A stretch of 64,000 bases of DNA from Rosenbergiella australiborealis (lineage in GTDB: Bacteria > Pseudomonadota > Gammaproteobacteria > Enterobacterales > Enterobacteriaceae), in assembly GCF_018494035.1 (NCBI RefSeq), contig NZ_JABBFO010000002.1:124001-188000 (forward strand), read 5' to 3'. Both the position numbers and the translations under genes were made by a program. Below are positions 44,960 through 53,979 of the stretch, piece by piece; position 1 is the stretch's first letter, and each line of letters starts with the position of its first letter. Under the pieces are notes generated by a model. That model did no database searches, was not told the DNA's origin, and worked only from the letters and a program-made list of their open reading frames with translations.

Positions 44960-46072
44960 ATGGAATTAACGATAGAAGAAGTGCGCTGCTGGTTAGTCGA
45001 TATCCCGACTATAAGACCACATAAGTTGTCGATGGCCACAATGGGCAGCCAAACCCTGATGCTGGTCCAGATTCGCTGTCAACAAGGTATTGTCGGTTGG
45101 GGAGAAGGTACCACCATTGGCGGGCTAAGTTATGGTCCAGAAAGTCCCGAGGCCATGAAGCTGACTATTGAACGCTATATTACGCCATTATTACTCGGTC
45201 AGCCTCTGTCTGGTGTGACCGCGCTGAGTGAAAAATTAGCCGCAGTCCGTGGTAATAGTTTTGCAAAATCTGCAATAGAAACCGCGTTTTTAGATGCCTA
45301 TGGCAAATATGTCGGTCTTCCGATGGCCGCGTTACTTGGGGGAGCCCGCCATCAAAGGCTTCCCGCACTTTGGACGTTAGCCAGTGGTGACACGGACAAC
45401 GACCTCAATGAAGCACATCGACTCCTCGAAACAGGACGCCACCATGCTTTTAAATTAAAAATTGGGGCACGGGATTTAGAAACAGATGTGAACCATGCAG
45501 TGCGTATTAAGCAAACCCTCGGTGAACATATTCATGTTCATGTTGACGTTAATCAAGGATGGAGTATGGCGCAGGCCTTATCTGCCATTCCGCGCTTACA
45601 GGCTGCCGGTATTACGTTAATTGAACAACCAATAGCCCTCACTGCCGTCGATCAATTGATCGATTTAGCCAAACGCTTCCCAGTGACCCTATTGGCTGAT
45701 GAAGCGGTCACTGATGCGCAGCAAGGACTCTCACTCATTCGTCAAGGCTTTAGCGGAGCCTTTGCATTAAAAATTGCGAAAGCAGGCGGGCCGTTCCAAG
45801 CCTTGAAGTTGGCACATGTGGCGCAGGCTGCCGGGATAAGTCTATACGGTGGCACGATGTTAGAAGGCAGTATTGGGACTATTGCCTCACTACATGCTTG
45901 GTCGACCCTTGATTTGGAATGGGGGACCGAAATGTTTGGCCCATTGTTATTAAAAGATGATGTGATCACCCAGCCTCTTATCTATAAAGACGGACATCTT
46001 AGCCTGCCAACAGGTCATGGACTGGGTATTGATGTCGATCAGGACAAATTAGCCTATTACGCCCGTAAATAA
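44960..46072 (+). CDS. catB: Muconate cycloisomerase
   Basis: 370 residues. Enolase superfamily: catalytic Lys165/Lys167 in FKLKIG, metal ligands in HVDVNQGW, LIEQPI and LADEAVTD, and a later Lys in ALKIAKAGG. It cyclises cis,cis-muconate to muconolactone with Mn2+. Length and motifs fit the MLE I type, not the chloro-muconate enzymes, though sequence alone cannot exclude substituted substrates. Followed by catC after 14 nt. Confidence 0.95.
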   Translation: MELTIEEVRCWLVDIPTIRPHKLSMATMGSQTLMLVQIRCQQGIVGWGEGTTIGGLSYGPESPEAMKLTIERYITPLLLGQPLSGVTALSEKLAAVRGNSFAKSAIETAFLDAYGKYVGLPMAALLGGARHQRLPALWTLASGDTDNDLNEAHRLLETGRHHAFKLKIGARDLETDVNHAVRIKQTLGEHIHVHVDVNQGWSMAQALSAIPRLQAAGITLIEQPIALTAVDQLIDLAKRFPVTLLADEAVTDAQQGLSLIRQGFSGAFALKIAKAGGPFQALKLAHVAQAAGISLYGGTMLEGSIGTIASLHAWSTLDLEWGTEMFGPLLLKDDVITQPLIYKDGHLSLPTGHGLGIDVDQDKLAYYARK

Positions 46073-46086
46073 TCAGGAGGTCTATC

Positions 46087-46377
46087 ATGTTATATCAGGT
46101 TGAAATGGTGGTTAAGCCCCCTAAAGAGATGGATGCCTCGACTTTTGACGAAATTAAATCACGTGAAAAATCTTATTCACAAGATCTACAGCGTCAGGGG
46201 AAATGGCGCCATATTTGGCGCATTGCTGGACAATACGCAAATATCAGTATTTTCGACGTTGAAAGTCATGAGGAGTTACACAATCTTTTACTCGCCCTAC
46301 CGCTATACCCTTATATGGATATTACCGTAACACCATTATGTCGCCATCCTTCATCAATCCATGAAAGCGACTGTTAA
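46087..46377 (+). CDS. catC: Muconolactone delta-isomerase
   Basis: 96 residues, the standard length; ferredoxin-like fold that forms decamers. Conserved MLYQVEMVVKPPKEM start, RHIWRIAGQYANISIFDVES and the YPYMDITVTPLCRHPS tail. It isomerises (+)-muconolactone to 3-oxoadipate enol-lactone. Lies between catB and catA as in pseudomonad cat operons, with a GGAGG ribosome site. Confidence 0.96.
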   Translation: MLYQVEMVVKPPKEMDASTFDEIKSREKSYSQDLQRQGKWRHIWRIAGQYANISIFDVESHEELHNLLLALPLYPYMDITVTPLCRHPSSIHESDC

Positions 46378-46417
46378 TAAAATATAAATCCTCTCCCTAC
46401 AAAAAAGGATGTGTGCC

Positions 46418-47347
46418 ATGTCAACAACAATTATAAATAAAGAAACTCTCGAAACGTTTTTAGAATTAATCAGTGGCGGTGACAAGCATAACGGAAATAA
46501 TCGTTATAACGCTATTGTTCGTAAAATTGTCGGTGACCTATGTCAAACTATTGAGCAGTTTGATGTTAGTGATGAAGAGTTTTGGCAGGCCGTTAATTAT
46601 ATTAATTTTTTGGGTGAAAAGAAAGAAACCGCATTGCTAGCGGCCGGTCTCGGATTAGAGCATTTTCTTGATTTACGATCCGATGCCAAAGAAAAATTAG
46701 CAGGTGAACTAAGAGGTACGCCACGGACTATTGAAGGCCCACTTTATGTCGCCAATGCTCCATTAAGCTCCGGTGTTACCCGTATGGATGATGGCGATGA
46801 TACTGGAGAAATAATGTGGTTACACGGTGTTATTCGTGACACTGAAGGACAACCAGTTTCTGGTGCGGTCGTCGATGTTTGGCATGCAAATACATTAGGG
46901 AATTATTCCTTCTTTGATCAATCACAGTCTGCTTTCAACTTACGGCGTCGAATTATCACCGATGAGGATGGTGCTTATTATGCGAGGAGTATTTTACCCT
47001 CTGGGTATGGTTGCCCTCCTGACGGCCCCACTCAACAGTTATTAAATTTATTAGGCCGTCATGGTAACCGTCCCGCTCACATTCATTTTTTTATTTCAGC
47101 TCCAGGCTACAAGCACCTCACAACACAAATTAATCTCAGTGGTGATAAATATTTATGGGATGACTTTGCCTTTGCAACACGGGAGGAGTTAATTGCTGAC
47201 CCAATTAAAATTAGTGATCCCTCTTTGATTAAGCAGCGAGAATTACCTGGTAATCATACTGAAGTTAGTTTCGATTTTGTTTTACAGCCAGCGCAAAAAC
47301 ATAATGAAGAAACACCAATAAAACGTCCTCGCGTGGGTGAGGAATGA
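46418..47347 (+). CDS. catA: Catechol 1,2-dioxygenase
   Basis: 309 residues from MSTTIINKE; an ATG 9 nt upstream is too close to the AAAAAAGG ribosome site. Intradiol dioxygenase with Fe(III) ligands Tyr163, Tyr197, His221 and His223 (GNYSFF, SGYGCP, RPAHIHFF) and an N-terminal helical dimerisation domain. It cleaves catechol to cis,cis-muconate. It links the upper ben and lower cat genes within one operon. Confidence 0.96.
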   Translation: MSTTIINKETLETFLELISGGDKHNGNNRYNAIVRKIVGDLCQTIEQFDVSDEEFWQAVNYINFLGEKKETALLAAGLGLEHFLDLRSDAKEKLAGELRGTPRTIEGPLYVANAPLSSGVTRMDDGDDTGEIMWLHGVIRDTEGQPVSGAVVDVWHANTLGNYSFFDQSQSAFNLRRRIITDEDGAYYARSILPSGYGCPPDGPTQQLLNLLGRHGNRPAHIHFFISAPGYKHLTTQINLSGDKYLWDDFAFATREELIADPIKISDPSLIKQRELPGNHTEVSFDFVLQPAQKHNEETPIKRPRVGEE

Positions 47348-47392
47348 AAATTGGTAGATAAGTTGTAATTCAATAAATGAGTGAGGTGCATC

Positions 47393-48754
47393 ATGACTCA
47401 GCAACCAGTAGCCCGAAAAAATATTATAGAAAAAATCAATCAAGCTCTTGTTGTCGACAAAGAGAAAGGCATTTATAAATGTCACCGTGGTATTTTTACC
47501 GACCCAGAACTATTTGAACTTGAAATGGAACATATTTTTGAAGGTAACTGGATTTATTTGGCGCATGAAAGTCAAATAGAAAAACCTGGGGATTTTTATA
47601 CCCTAACAGTCGGACGTCAACCGGTGATGATCACTCGCGATAAAGACGGCGAATTACATGCCCTTATCAATAGTTGTTCCCACCGTGGGGCAATGCTTGC
47701 GACGCGTAAAAAAGGAAATAAAAGCTCATTTACCTGCCCATTTCATGGTTGGACGTTTAGTAATAACGGCAAATTATTAAAAGCAAAAGATGAGAAAACC
47801 GGTGAATATCCCCCTTGTTTTAAGCAGAATGGATCACATGATCTTACTGCAATGGCAAGATTTGAAAACTATCGTGGATTCTTATTTGGCAGCTTGGACG
47901 CCAATGTCTCGACCCTCGATGCGTGGTTAGGGGAAACCCGAAAAATTATTGACTTGATTGTGGATTCCGCGGCGGATGGACTCGAAGTCCTTCGAGGAAG
48001 CTCTTCTTATACTTATGAAGGCAATTGGAAGCTACAAATGGAAAATGGGGCCGATGGCTATCACGTCAGTGTCGTGCATTGGAACTATGCCTCAACCATG
48101 GCACGACGTAATTACGAAGAAGATGGCGTGAAAACCGTTGATGCAAATGGTTGGTCCAAAAGTCTTGGTGGCGTCTATGGGTTCGAGAATGGTCATATGT
48201 TGTTGTGGACACAGGTTATTAACGCAGAGGTTAGACCAATTTATCGGCATCTCGATGCGCTAAAAGCACGCTACGGAGATAAACGTGCAGAAATGATGGT
48301 GAAGCAAACACGTAATCTCGCACTTTACCCCAATCTTTATTTAATGGATCAGTTTTCGACGCAATTGCGTATTGTGCGCCCCCTATCTGTAGATAAAACA
48401 GAAGTAACTATTTTCTGTTTTGCTCCAAAAAATGAACCGGCTGAAGACCGAACCTTACGTATTCGTCAATATGAGGATTTTTTTAATGTCAGCGGCATGG
48501 GAACACCGGATGACTTAGAAGAATTTCGCGCCTGCCAACAAGGGTACCATGCGCGTGCTTTACCGTGGAGTGATATGAGTCGCGGTGCAATGCGTTGGAT
48601 TGAAGGGGCGGATGAAAATGCTCAGCAAATTGATATGCACCCCATTATTTCTGGACCACGATCAGAAGACGAAGGGCTTTATATCACCCATCATCACCAT
48701 TGGCAAACCACCCTATTAGCGGCGATTCAACGTAAAAGGGAGGCTGAAAAATGA
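47393..48754 (+). CDS. benA: Benzoate 1,2-dioxygenase, large (alpha) subunit
   Basis: 453 residues from MTQQPVARKN (GAGGTG ribosome site). Rieske [2Fe-2S] ligands Cys95, His97, Cys115, His118 (CSHRG, CPFHGW) and mononuclear iron site NGADGYHVSVVHW. With benB it adds both oxygen atoms to benzoate, giving benzoate cis-1,2-dihydrodiol. It is closest in pattern to BenA/XylX/AntA; benzoate is inferred from the benD and catA neighbours. ATGA overlap with benB. Confidence 0.93.
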   Translation: MTQQPVARKNIIEKINQALVVDKEKGIYKCHRGIFTDPELFELEMEHIFEGNWIYLAHESQIEKPGDFYTLTVGRQPVMITRDKDGELHALINSCSHRGAMLATRKKGNKSSFTCPFHGWTFSNNGKLLKAKDEKTGEYPPCFKQNGSHDLTAMARFENYRGFLFGSLDANVSTLDAWLGETRKIIDLIVDSAADGLEVLRGSSSYTYEGNWKLQMENGADGYHVSVVHWNYASTMARRNYEEDGVKTVDANGWSKSLGGVYGFENGHMLLWTQVINAEVRPIYRHLDALKARYGDKRAEMMVKQTRNLALYPNLYLMDQFSTQLRIVRPLSVDKTEVTIFCFAPKNEPAEDRTLRIRQYEDFFNVSGMGTPDDLEEFRACQQGYHARALPWSDMSRGAMRWIEGADENAQQIDMHPIISGPRSEDEGLYITHHHHWQTTLLAAIQRKREAEK

Positions 48755-49239
48755 GCCAGTTACTACTTGAAATCAGTCAGTTTCTTTACCGAGAGGCGCG
48801 GCTACTGGACGACCGAGAATGGGACGAGTGGATCAAATGCTATCACCCCAAAGTCGTGTATTGGATGCCGGCTTGGGGGGATGATGACCTATTGACCGTT
48901 GATCCTTATACCGACATGTCATTGATTTACTATCCGTCACGTGAGGGCTTAGAAGATCGCATTTATCGCATTAAAACTGAACGCTCGGCGGCCAGCACCC
49001 CTGAACCACGTACTACGCATTTTCTGAGTAATATCGAAGTCCTTGAGGAAAATAATCAGACCTGCACGGTCCGCTATAACTGGTGTACACATAGTCACCG
49101 CTACCAGCAGAGTGAGTGTTATTTTGGTCATGCTATTTGCCAGTTAACGCAACATGAGCTCGGCTGGCAAATCATGAGTAAAAAAATTCAACTGAATAAT
49201 GATTATATCCACCAGGTAATTGATATTTATCATCTTTAA
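48751..49239 (+). CDS. benB: Benzoate 1,2-dioxygenase, small (beta) subunit
   Basis: 162 residues, the normal size for ring-hydroxylating dioxygenase beta subunits (NTF2-like fold). Conserved LYREARLLDDREWDEWIKCYHPKVVYWMPAW opening and the TRTTHFLSNI-like segment. It has a structural role in the alpha3-beta3 oxygenase. Starts within the benA stop; benC follows after 9 nt. Confidence 0.95.
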   Translation: MSQLLLEISQFLYREARLLDDREWDEWIKCYHPKVVYWMPAWGDDDLLTVDPYTDMSLIYYPSREGLEDRIYRIKTERSAASTPEPRTTHFLSNIEVLEENNQTCTVRYNWCTHSHRYQQSECYFGHAICQLTQHELGWQIMSKKIQLNNDYIHQVIDIYHL

Positions 49240-49248
49240 GGAGGCACT

Positions 49249-50271
49249 ATGACTTATACCATTGCCCTAAATTTTGAAGATGGCGTAAGCCGCTTCATTC
49301 AATGTAATGCAAATGAAAAAGTGCTTGATGCCGCCTATCGACAACAGATCAATTTACCCATGGACTGCTCAGATGGGGTATGTGGAACATGTAAATGTCA
49401 ATGTGAATCAGGTCGGTTTGATTTAGGTGATGACTATCTCGAGGATGCCCTTTCTGATAGTGAACGTGAACAGAATATGGTATTAACCTGCCAGATGGTG
49501 CCTGAATCTGATTGTATTATTACTGTTCCTATGGCGTCTTCACTATGTAAAACCGCTCAACAATGCTTTCAAACATCAATAACTAACATTAATGCTTTAT
49601 CACCGACTACGCTTGAATTAACGCTTGAGTGTGCAGAAACAGAAATCCATTTCCTGAGTGGGCAGTATGTCAATCTTTCTACCGCACAGGGTGATATCAC
49701 CCGCCCCTATTCGTTCAGCAACCTACCGGGTTCCTCAACACTGACATTTTTAATAAAAAATGTCCCTAATGGTGCGATGAGTGGCTATTTAACACAACAA
49801 GCCAAACCTGGCGATACGATGACGATAACCGGCCCCCAAGGTAGCTTTTATTTACGGGAGGTTACCCGCCCGCTATTACTGCTAGCTGGAGGCACGGGGC
49901 TTGCGCCGATGCTTTCCATACTATATAGCCTACAGCAGCGGGCATCATCGATGCCTATTCATTTACTGTATGGCGTATCAAAAGATTGTGACCGAGTGAA
50001 GTCCGACGTTCTCACTGAACTTACTCAGCAACTCCCAAACTTTACGTTCCAACTTTGTGTGTCAGATCCAACTACCAGCGAACCACTAACTGGCCATATC
50101 ACTGATCACCTGCGTCCAGAGCATTTGCATGGTGGTGATGTGGATATCTACTTATGCGGTCCACCGACGATGGTCGAGTCTGTAATAGCAACATTAAAAG
50201 AGCAGCAGATCGCCCCTACAAATTTCTACTATGAGAAATTCACCCCACAGATCACGGCGGAGCAGGTATGA
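49249..50271 (+). CDS. benC: Benzoate 1,2-dioxygenase electron transfer component
   Basis: 340 residues. N-terminal plant-type [2Fe-2S] ferredoxin with Cys40, Cys45, Cys48 and a fourth Cys at about 81 (DCSDGVCGTCKC), then an FAD domain (RPYSFSN) and an NADH domain (LLAGGTGLAPMLSIL, CGPPTMV). It passes electrons from NADH to the Rieske centre of BenA. Overlaps benD by 4 nt. Confidence 0.96.
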   Translation: MTYTIALNFEDGVSRFIQCNANEKVLDAAYRQQINLPMDCSDGVCGTCKCQCESGRFDLGDDYLEDALSDSEREQNMVLTCQMVPESDCIITVPMASSLCKTAQQCFQTSITNINALSPTTLELTLECAETEIHFLSGQYVNLSTAQGDITRPYSFSNLPGSSTLTFLIKNVPNGAMSGYLTQQAKPGDTMTITGPQGSFYLREVTRPLLLLAGGTGLAPMLSILYSLQQRASSMPIHLLYGVSKDCDRVKSDVLTELTQQLPNFTFQLCVSDPTTSEPLTGHITDHLRPEHLHGGDVDIYLCGPPTMVESVIATLKEQQIAPTNFYYEKFTPQITAEQV

Positions 50272-51053
50272 CACTACGATTAATCGATAAAACAATTGTC
50301 ATTACGGGCGCAGCACAAGGAATTGGCAAGCGCGTGGCTGAGCGTGCTTTTGCACAAGGAGCTACCCTCTTTTTACTTGACCGTTCTCCGTTAGTTTTCG
50401 ATGTTGCGGAACAATTATGTGATGGTCAGCGCCACTCCGTGGGCATGTTGGCCGATTTAGAGCAATGGTCATCGACCTATCATGCCTTTGAGAAAATTGT
50501 CCAGCAAACTGAACGAATCGATATCTTGATCAATAATGTCGGCGGTACGATTTGGGCAATGCCCTACGCTGAATATACTGAAGATCAAATTGAAGCGGAG
50601 ATCCGCCGTTCACTTTTCCCTTGTTTGTGGGGATGTCGTGCGGTATTGCCGACGATGATTAAGCAAGGTTCGGGAGCTATCGTCAATGTTTCGTCTGTCG
50701 CAACACGAGGGGTACATAGAGTCCCATATTCTGCCGCCAAAGGGGGAGTCAATGCGCTGACACAATCATTGGCTTTTGAGTATGCCCCTTACGGTATTCG
50801 CGTCAATGCTACTGCTCCGGGGGGAACCGAAGCACCGGAGCGCAAAATCCCACGCCATACCGATCCCTCTCAACCGACGGAACAACAACAAGCATGGTAT
50901 CAACGGGTGATTGATCAAACCTGTGAGACGAGCTTAATGCATCGATATGGAACCTTAGATGAACAAGCTGCGGCAATTCTTTTTCTTGCCAGCGATGAGG
51001 CCAGCTATATTACGGGTACAGTGTTGCCGGTCGCCGGGGGCGATTTAGGCTAG
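50268..51053 (+). CDS. benD: 1,6-dihydroxycyclohexa-2,4-diene-1-carboxylate dehydrogenase
   Basis: 261 residues. SDR with TGAAQGIG (about residues 13-20), NNVGG, catalytic Ser and YSAAKGG, and the benD/xylL-specific PGGTEAPERKIPRH loop. It oxidises and decarboxylates the benzoate dihydrodiol to catechol with NAD+. Last of the eleven-gene operon; a terminator hairpin follows. Confidence 0.95.
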   Translation: MTLRLIDKTIVITGAAQGIGKRVAERAFAQGATLFLLDRSPLVFDVAEQLCDGQRHSVGMLADLEQWSSTYHAFEKIVQQTERIDILINNVGGTIWAMPYAEYTEDQIEAEIRRSLFPCLWGCRAVLPTMIKQGSGAIVNVSSVATRGVHRVPYSAAKGGVNALTQSLAFEYAPYGIRVNATAPGGTEAPERKIPRHTDPSQPTEQQQAWYQRVIDQTCETSLMHRYGTLDEQAAAILFLASDEASYITGTVLPVAGGDLG

Positions 51054-51062
51054 TCGTGCCGA

Positions 51063-51086
51063 TGGCCACAATATGTGGCCAGTTTT
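51063..51086 (+). terminator. Terminator of the cat-ben operon
   Basis: A perfect 8-bp stem, TGGCCACA with TGTGGCCA, 3-nt loop, followed by GTTTTG; 9 nt past the benD stop. Confidence 0.7.
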
Positions 51087-51132
51087 GACATATTTTATTA
51101 CATCAGGAGTTGTCATAATTCGCCGAATTAGA

Positions 51133-51155
51133 GTAATGTTATACTATTACAATAA
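51133..51155 (+). promoter_or_regulatory. Zur box before the zinc ABC transporter
   Basis: The core AATGTTATACTATTACA matches the enterobacterial Zur palindrome (AATGTTATA-N-TATAACATT type); about 17 of 22 defined positions over 23 bp agree. It lies 13 nt before the first gene, overlapping its promoter, as expected for repression by zinc-loaded Zur. Confidence 0.7.
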
Positions 51156-51167
51156 AGGTTGAGAATT

Positions 51168-51836
51168 ATGATCCACTTCACAGACCTGCGTGCAGGCTAT
51201 CAGCGACGCAGCATTACTCCTCCTATTAACGGACAACTTCCCGCAGGCAGTCTTACCGCAATCACCGGCGAGAATGGCTGTGGGAAATCAACACTATTAA
51301 AAACACTGGCAGGCTTACAACCCCCGTGCGAAGGATATTATTGTATCCATTCCTCACACATCGCCTTACTCCCTCAGCAGCAGTCCCTTGATAGGACGTT
51401 TCCGGTTACCGTTCGCGATATCGTCACGATGGGATGCTGGCAGCAACGTACATGGTATGGCCGATTACCAACGTCGGTAAAACAAAACGTGGAACAAGCA
51501 CTGGCTATCACCGGTATCACGTCGTTAGCATCAACCCCTTTAAGTCATTTGTCTGGTGGGCAATTACAGCGGGCGTTATTTGCAAGAATGTGGTTACAAC
51601 CTAGCGATGTTTGGTTATTGGATGAGCCTTTTACTGGAGTCGATGAGGGCACCATCGCGCGTTTGATGACATTAATCATGCAAGCGGCGAATGACGGTAA
51701 AACGGTGGTTATGGTGTTACATGATGATCAGTTAGTGCAGCGCTATTTTGATATACAAATACGTCTGACGGAAAAAATGGCTTACTGGACCACGCCGCAC
51801 TCTACTCAACGTCGGCCATTATCTGAGGTGAGTTAA
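51168..51836 (+). CDS. Zinc ABC transporter ATP-binding protein (AztA/ZnuC-like)
   Basis: 222 residues from the ATG at 51168; an upstream TTG start is less likely. Walker A GENGCGKST at 34-42, Q-loop LLPQQQ, signature LSGGQLQR, Walker B VWLLDEP and switch His in VLHDD. ATPase of a metal-chelate importer. Gene order ATPase-permease-binding protein with tight overlaps (TAATG, then ATGA) is that of aztABC rather than divergent znuA/znuCB. Confidence 0.87.
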   Translation: MIHFTDLRAGYQRRSITPPINGQLPAGSLTAITGENGCGKSTLLKTLAGLQPPCEGYYCIHSSHIALLPQQQSLDRTFPVTVRDIVTMGCWQQRTWYGRLPTSVKQNVEQALAITGITSLASTPLSHLSGGQLQRALFARMWLQPSDVWLLDEPFTGVDEGTIARLMTLIMQAANDGKTVVMVLHDDQLVQRYFDIQIRLTEKMAYWTTPHSTQRRPLSEVS

Positions 51837-52702
51837 TGACGTTTTTTCAGCCATTTATTGAATTTGATTTTATGCGTCATGCCTTGCTCAGTTGCTTATG
51901 CCTTTCGCTAAGTGCTACCCCGCTAGGGGTGCTACTTTCATTACGCCGTCTATCACTGGCAGGAGACGCCCTTTCCCATGCCGTATTGCCAGGTGCCGCG
52001 ATAGGCTATCTACTTTTTGGTATGTCGACGCTCGCGATGGGAATCGGCGGACTTATCGCGGGCCTACTAGTTGCTCTACTCTCAGGAATCATCAGTCGCA
52101 CAACTCTATTAAAAGAAGATGCGAGTTTTTCTGGCTTGTATATGGGCGCATTAGCATTGGGTATTACGTTGATCTCCATTAAGGGATCTGGCATGGATTT
52201 ACTGAATATTCTCTTTGGCTCCTTATTAGCCGTAAGCCACTCAGCACTCATTACGACAGCAACCATCAGCCTATTTTCTCTCATCCTGCTACGTTTGATA
52301 TACCGCCCATTAGTGATCGATACCTTTGATAGCGACTTTTTACGAGTGCGCCATCGACCGCTCGCGATAATAATTCATGGCGTTTTTTTATTTTTAGTCG
52401 TTCTGAATTTGGTCTCAGGTTTTCAGATCCTCGGCACATTAATGTCTGTCGGTTTAATGATGGTTCCCGCGGTAAGTGCGAGATTCTGGGCGGTACGTTT
52501 ACTCCCAACAATGCTTATTGCCAGCTTGATTGCCGTATTATCGTCAGTGATAGGCTTGATGCTTTCATGGTACAGTGCGCTACCCGCTGGGCCTGCCGTT
52601 GTTTTATGCAGCGCCGTTATTTTTCTTATTTCATGTCTAACCGGCCGAACAAATGGCTGGTTAGCAAAGGTCTATTTTCGTCATTCAGGAGCTAAACAAT
52701 GA
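51836..52702 (+). CDS. Zinc ABC transporter permease (AztB/ZnuB-like)
   Basis: 288 residues with about 8-9 membrane helices, ABC-3 family. The signature LRRLSLAGDALSHAVLPGAAIGYLL and GLMMVPAVSARFWA are characteristic of Zn/Mn importer permeases. It starts within the ATPase stop codon and its own stop overlaps the binding-protein start by 4 nt. Confidence 0.9.
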   Translation: MTFFQPFIEFDFMRHALLSCLCLSLSATPLGVLLSLRRLSLAGDALSHAVLPGAAIGYLLFGMSTLAMGIGGLIAGLLVALLSGIISRTTLLKEDASFSGLYMGALALGITLISIKGSGMDLLNILFGSLLAVSHSALITTATISLFSLILLRLIYRPLVIDTFDSDFLRVRHRPLAIIIHGVFLFLVVLNLVSGFQILGTLMSVGLMMVPAVSARFWAVRLLPTMLIASLIAVLSSVIGLMLSWYSALPAGPAVVLCSAVIFLISCLTGRTNGWLAKVYFRHSGAKQ

Positions 52703-53574
52703 AGGTCCCCGCACTAGCTGTCAGCAGTCTCTTACTTATTAGCCATTTTTCACTGGCAGCACCAGTACAAGTGGTCGCAAGTTTTACCGTTTTAGCCGAT
52801 ATCACTCAACAGATTGGCGGCAATGACGTGACGGTAAAAAGTCTTGTCGCACCGAATGGCGATCCTCACAGCTTTGAACCTACTGCCAATGATAGTCGGG
52901 CACTAGCTATGGCTCAAGTGGTTGTCGTTAATGGATTAGGCTTGGAAGGATGGATGGACCGCTTAGTAATGGCCTCTGGTTATCGTGGGAAAATCACGGT
53001 CGCTTCCTCCGGTATTACCACTAATACTATGCAAGAAGAGGGTAAAACCGTTACCGATCCTCATGCTTGGAACAGTCTGGCAAACGGTGAAATTTATGCA
53101 CGTAATATCATGAAAGCCTTGGAAAAAGCTGATCCTGAACATGCAGCTGATTACCAGAAACGCGCAGACGCTTATATTCAAAAAATGCAGCAGCTTGATC
53201 AATGGGCGATACAACAATATAAATCTATTCCTGCTAACCGCCGCCTTGTGCTGACAAGCCATGATGCATTCGGCTATTACGGTAAGCGTTACGGTGTCAC
53301 CTTTAGTGCGCCATTAGGATTATCGACAGAATCTGAAGCCTCTGCCCAACAAGTCGGCGACCTAATCACTCAGATGAAAAAAAAGCACATTAAGCACTAT
53401 TTTACTGAGAATCAAACTGATCCGAGGTTGGTCAAACAGATTGCCGTAGCCAGCGGTGCCACACCTGGTGGGGAGCTGTATCCAGAAGCATTGTCCACCG
53501 CAGAAGGCCCTGCACCGACTTATCTGAGTGCCTTTAAATATAATACAGAGCAATTACTCCAGAGTATGCGTTAG
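52699..53574 (+). CDS. Zinc ABC transporter substrate-binding protein (AztC/ZnuA-like)
   Basis: 291 residues: signal peptide ending SLA (about residue 20), then cluster A-I metal-binding fold. Predicted ligands His57 (GDPHSFEP), His122 (TDPHAWN), His188 (TSHDAFGYYG) and an acidic residue near Glu236/Asp241 (TENQTDP). Three His plus acid fits zinc, or zinc/manganese. It lacks the His-rich loop of ZnuA, again pointing to the AztC type. Periplasmic. Confidence 0.88.
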   Translation: MKVPALAVSSLLLISHFSLAAPVQVVASFTVLADITQQIGGNDVTVKSLVAPNGDPHSFEPTANDSRALAMAQVVVVNGLGLEGWMDRLVMASGYRGKITVASSGITTNTMQEEGKTVTDPHAWNSLANGEIYARNIMKALEKADPEHAADYQKRADAYIQKMQQLDQWAIQQYKSIPANRRLVLTSHDAFGYYGKRYGVTFSAPLGLSTESEASAQQVGDLITQMKKKHIKHYFTENQTDPRLVKQIAVASGATPGGELYPEALSTAEGPAPTYLSAFKYNTEQLLQSMR

Positions 53575-53979
53575 TTGTAATCGGCCAATCCCTGACGAAA
53601 CCTGTTATCACGTCGGACGGGGTTGGCCTTTGATACCGAACTATATCCTATCAATAACAAGATTGACGCTCGCGGTCTAACTCGCTGGCGAAACACAGTA
53701 CGGTATTGGCAATACTTCTGCTTTACGTCAAAGCAGCCGAAGCTACACACCCCCACGACTGTCGCAGTCCCCATCTCTCAACCCCCTTCTCGTCACGCCC
53801 CATTAATCGTTAAGACAGGTCATTTTATGCTCTTAAACTGCGATTAGGCACAACGACATCGCTGACCACTATTTCACAAAATATGAAAATATTTTCACTG
53901 AAACTGTCACTTTCGTAAAACCAAATCCTATCCTACACTTTAATTAGTACGATAATTCACCTACGGCTTAGGAGTATTC
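53575..53979. other. Intergenic region after the zinc transporter
   Basis: 405 bp with no convincing gene. A hairpin GGCCAA...TTGGCC (53582-53587, 53622-53627) with extra G-C pairs may end the zinc operon. The 74-codon ORF here has no ribosome site and an amino-acid pattern unlike a real protein. The 3' part is AT-rich and should hold the promoter of the glyoxalase gene. Confidence 0.45.

Noticed and set aside
53623..53847. 74-codon ORF after the zinc transporter
   Set aside because: No ribosome site, atypical composition, and part of a probable terminator region; treated as non-coding.
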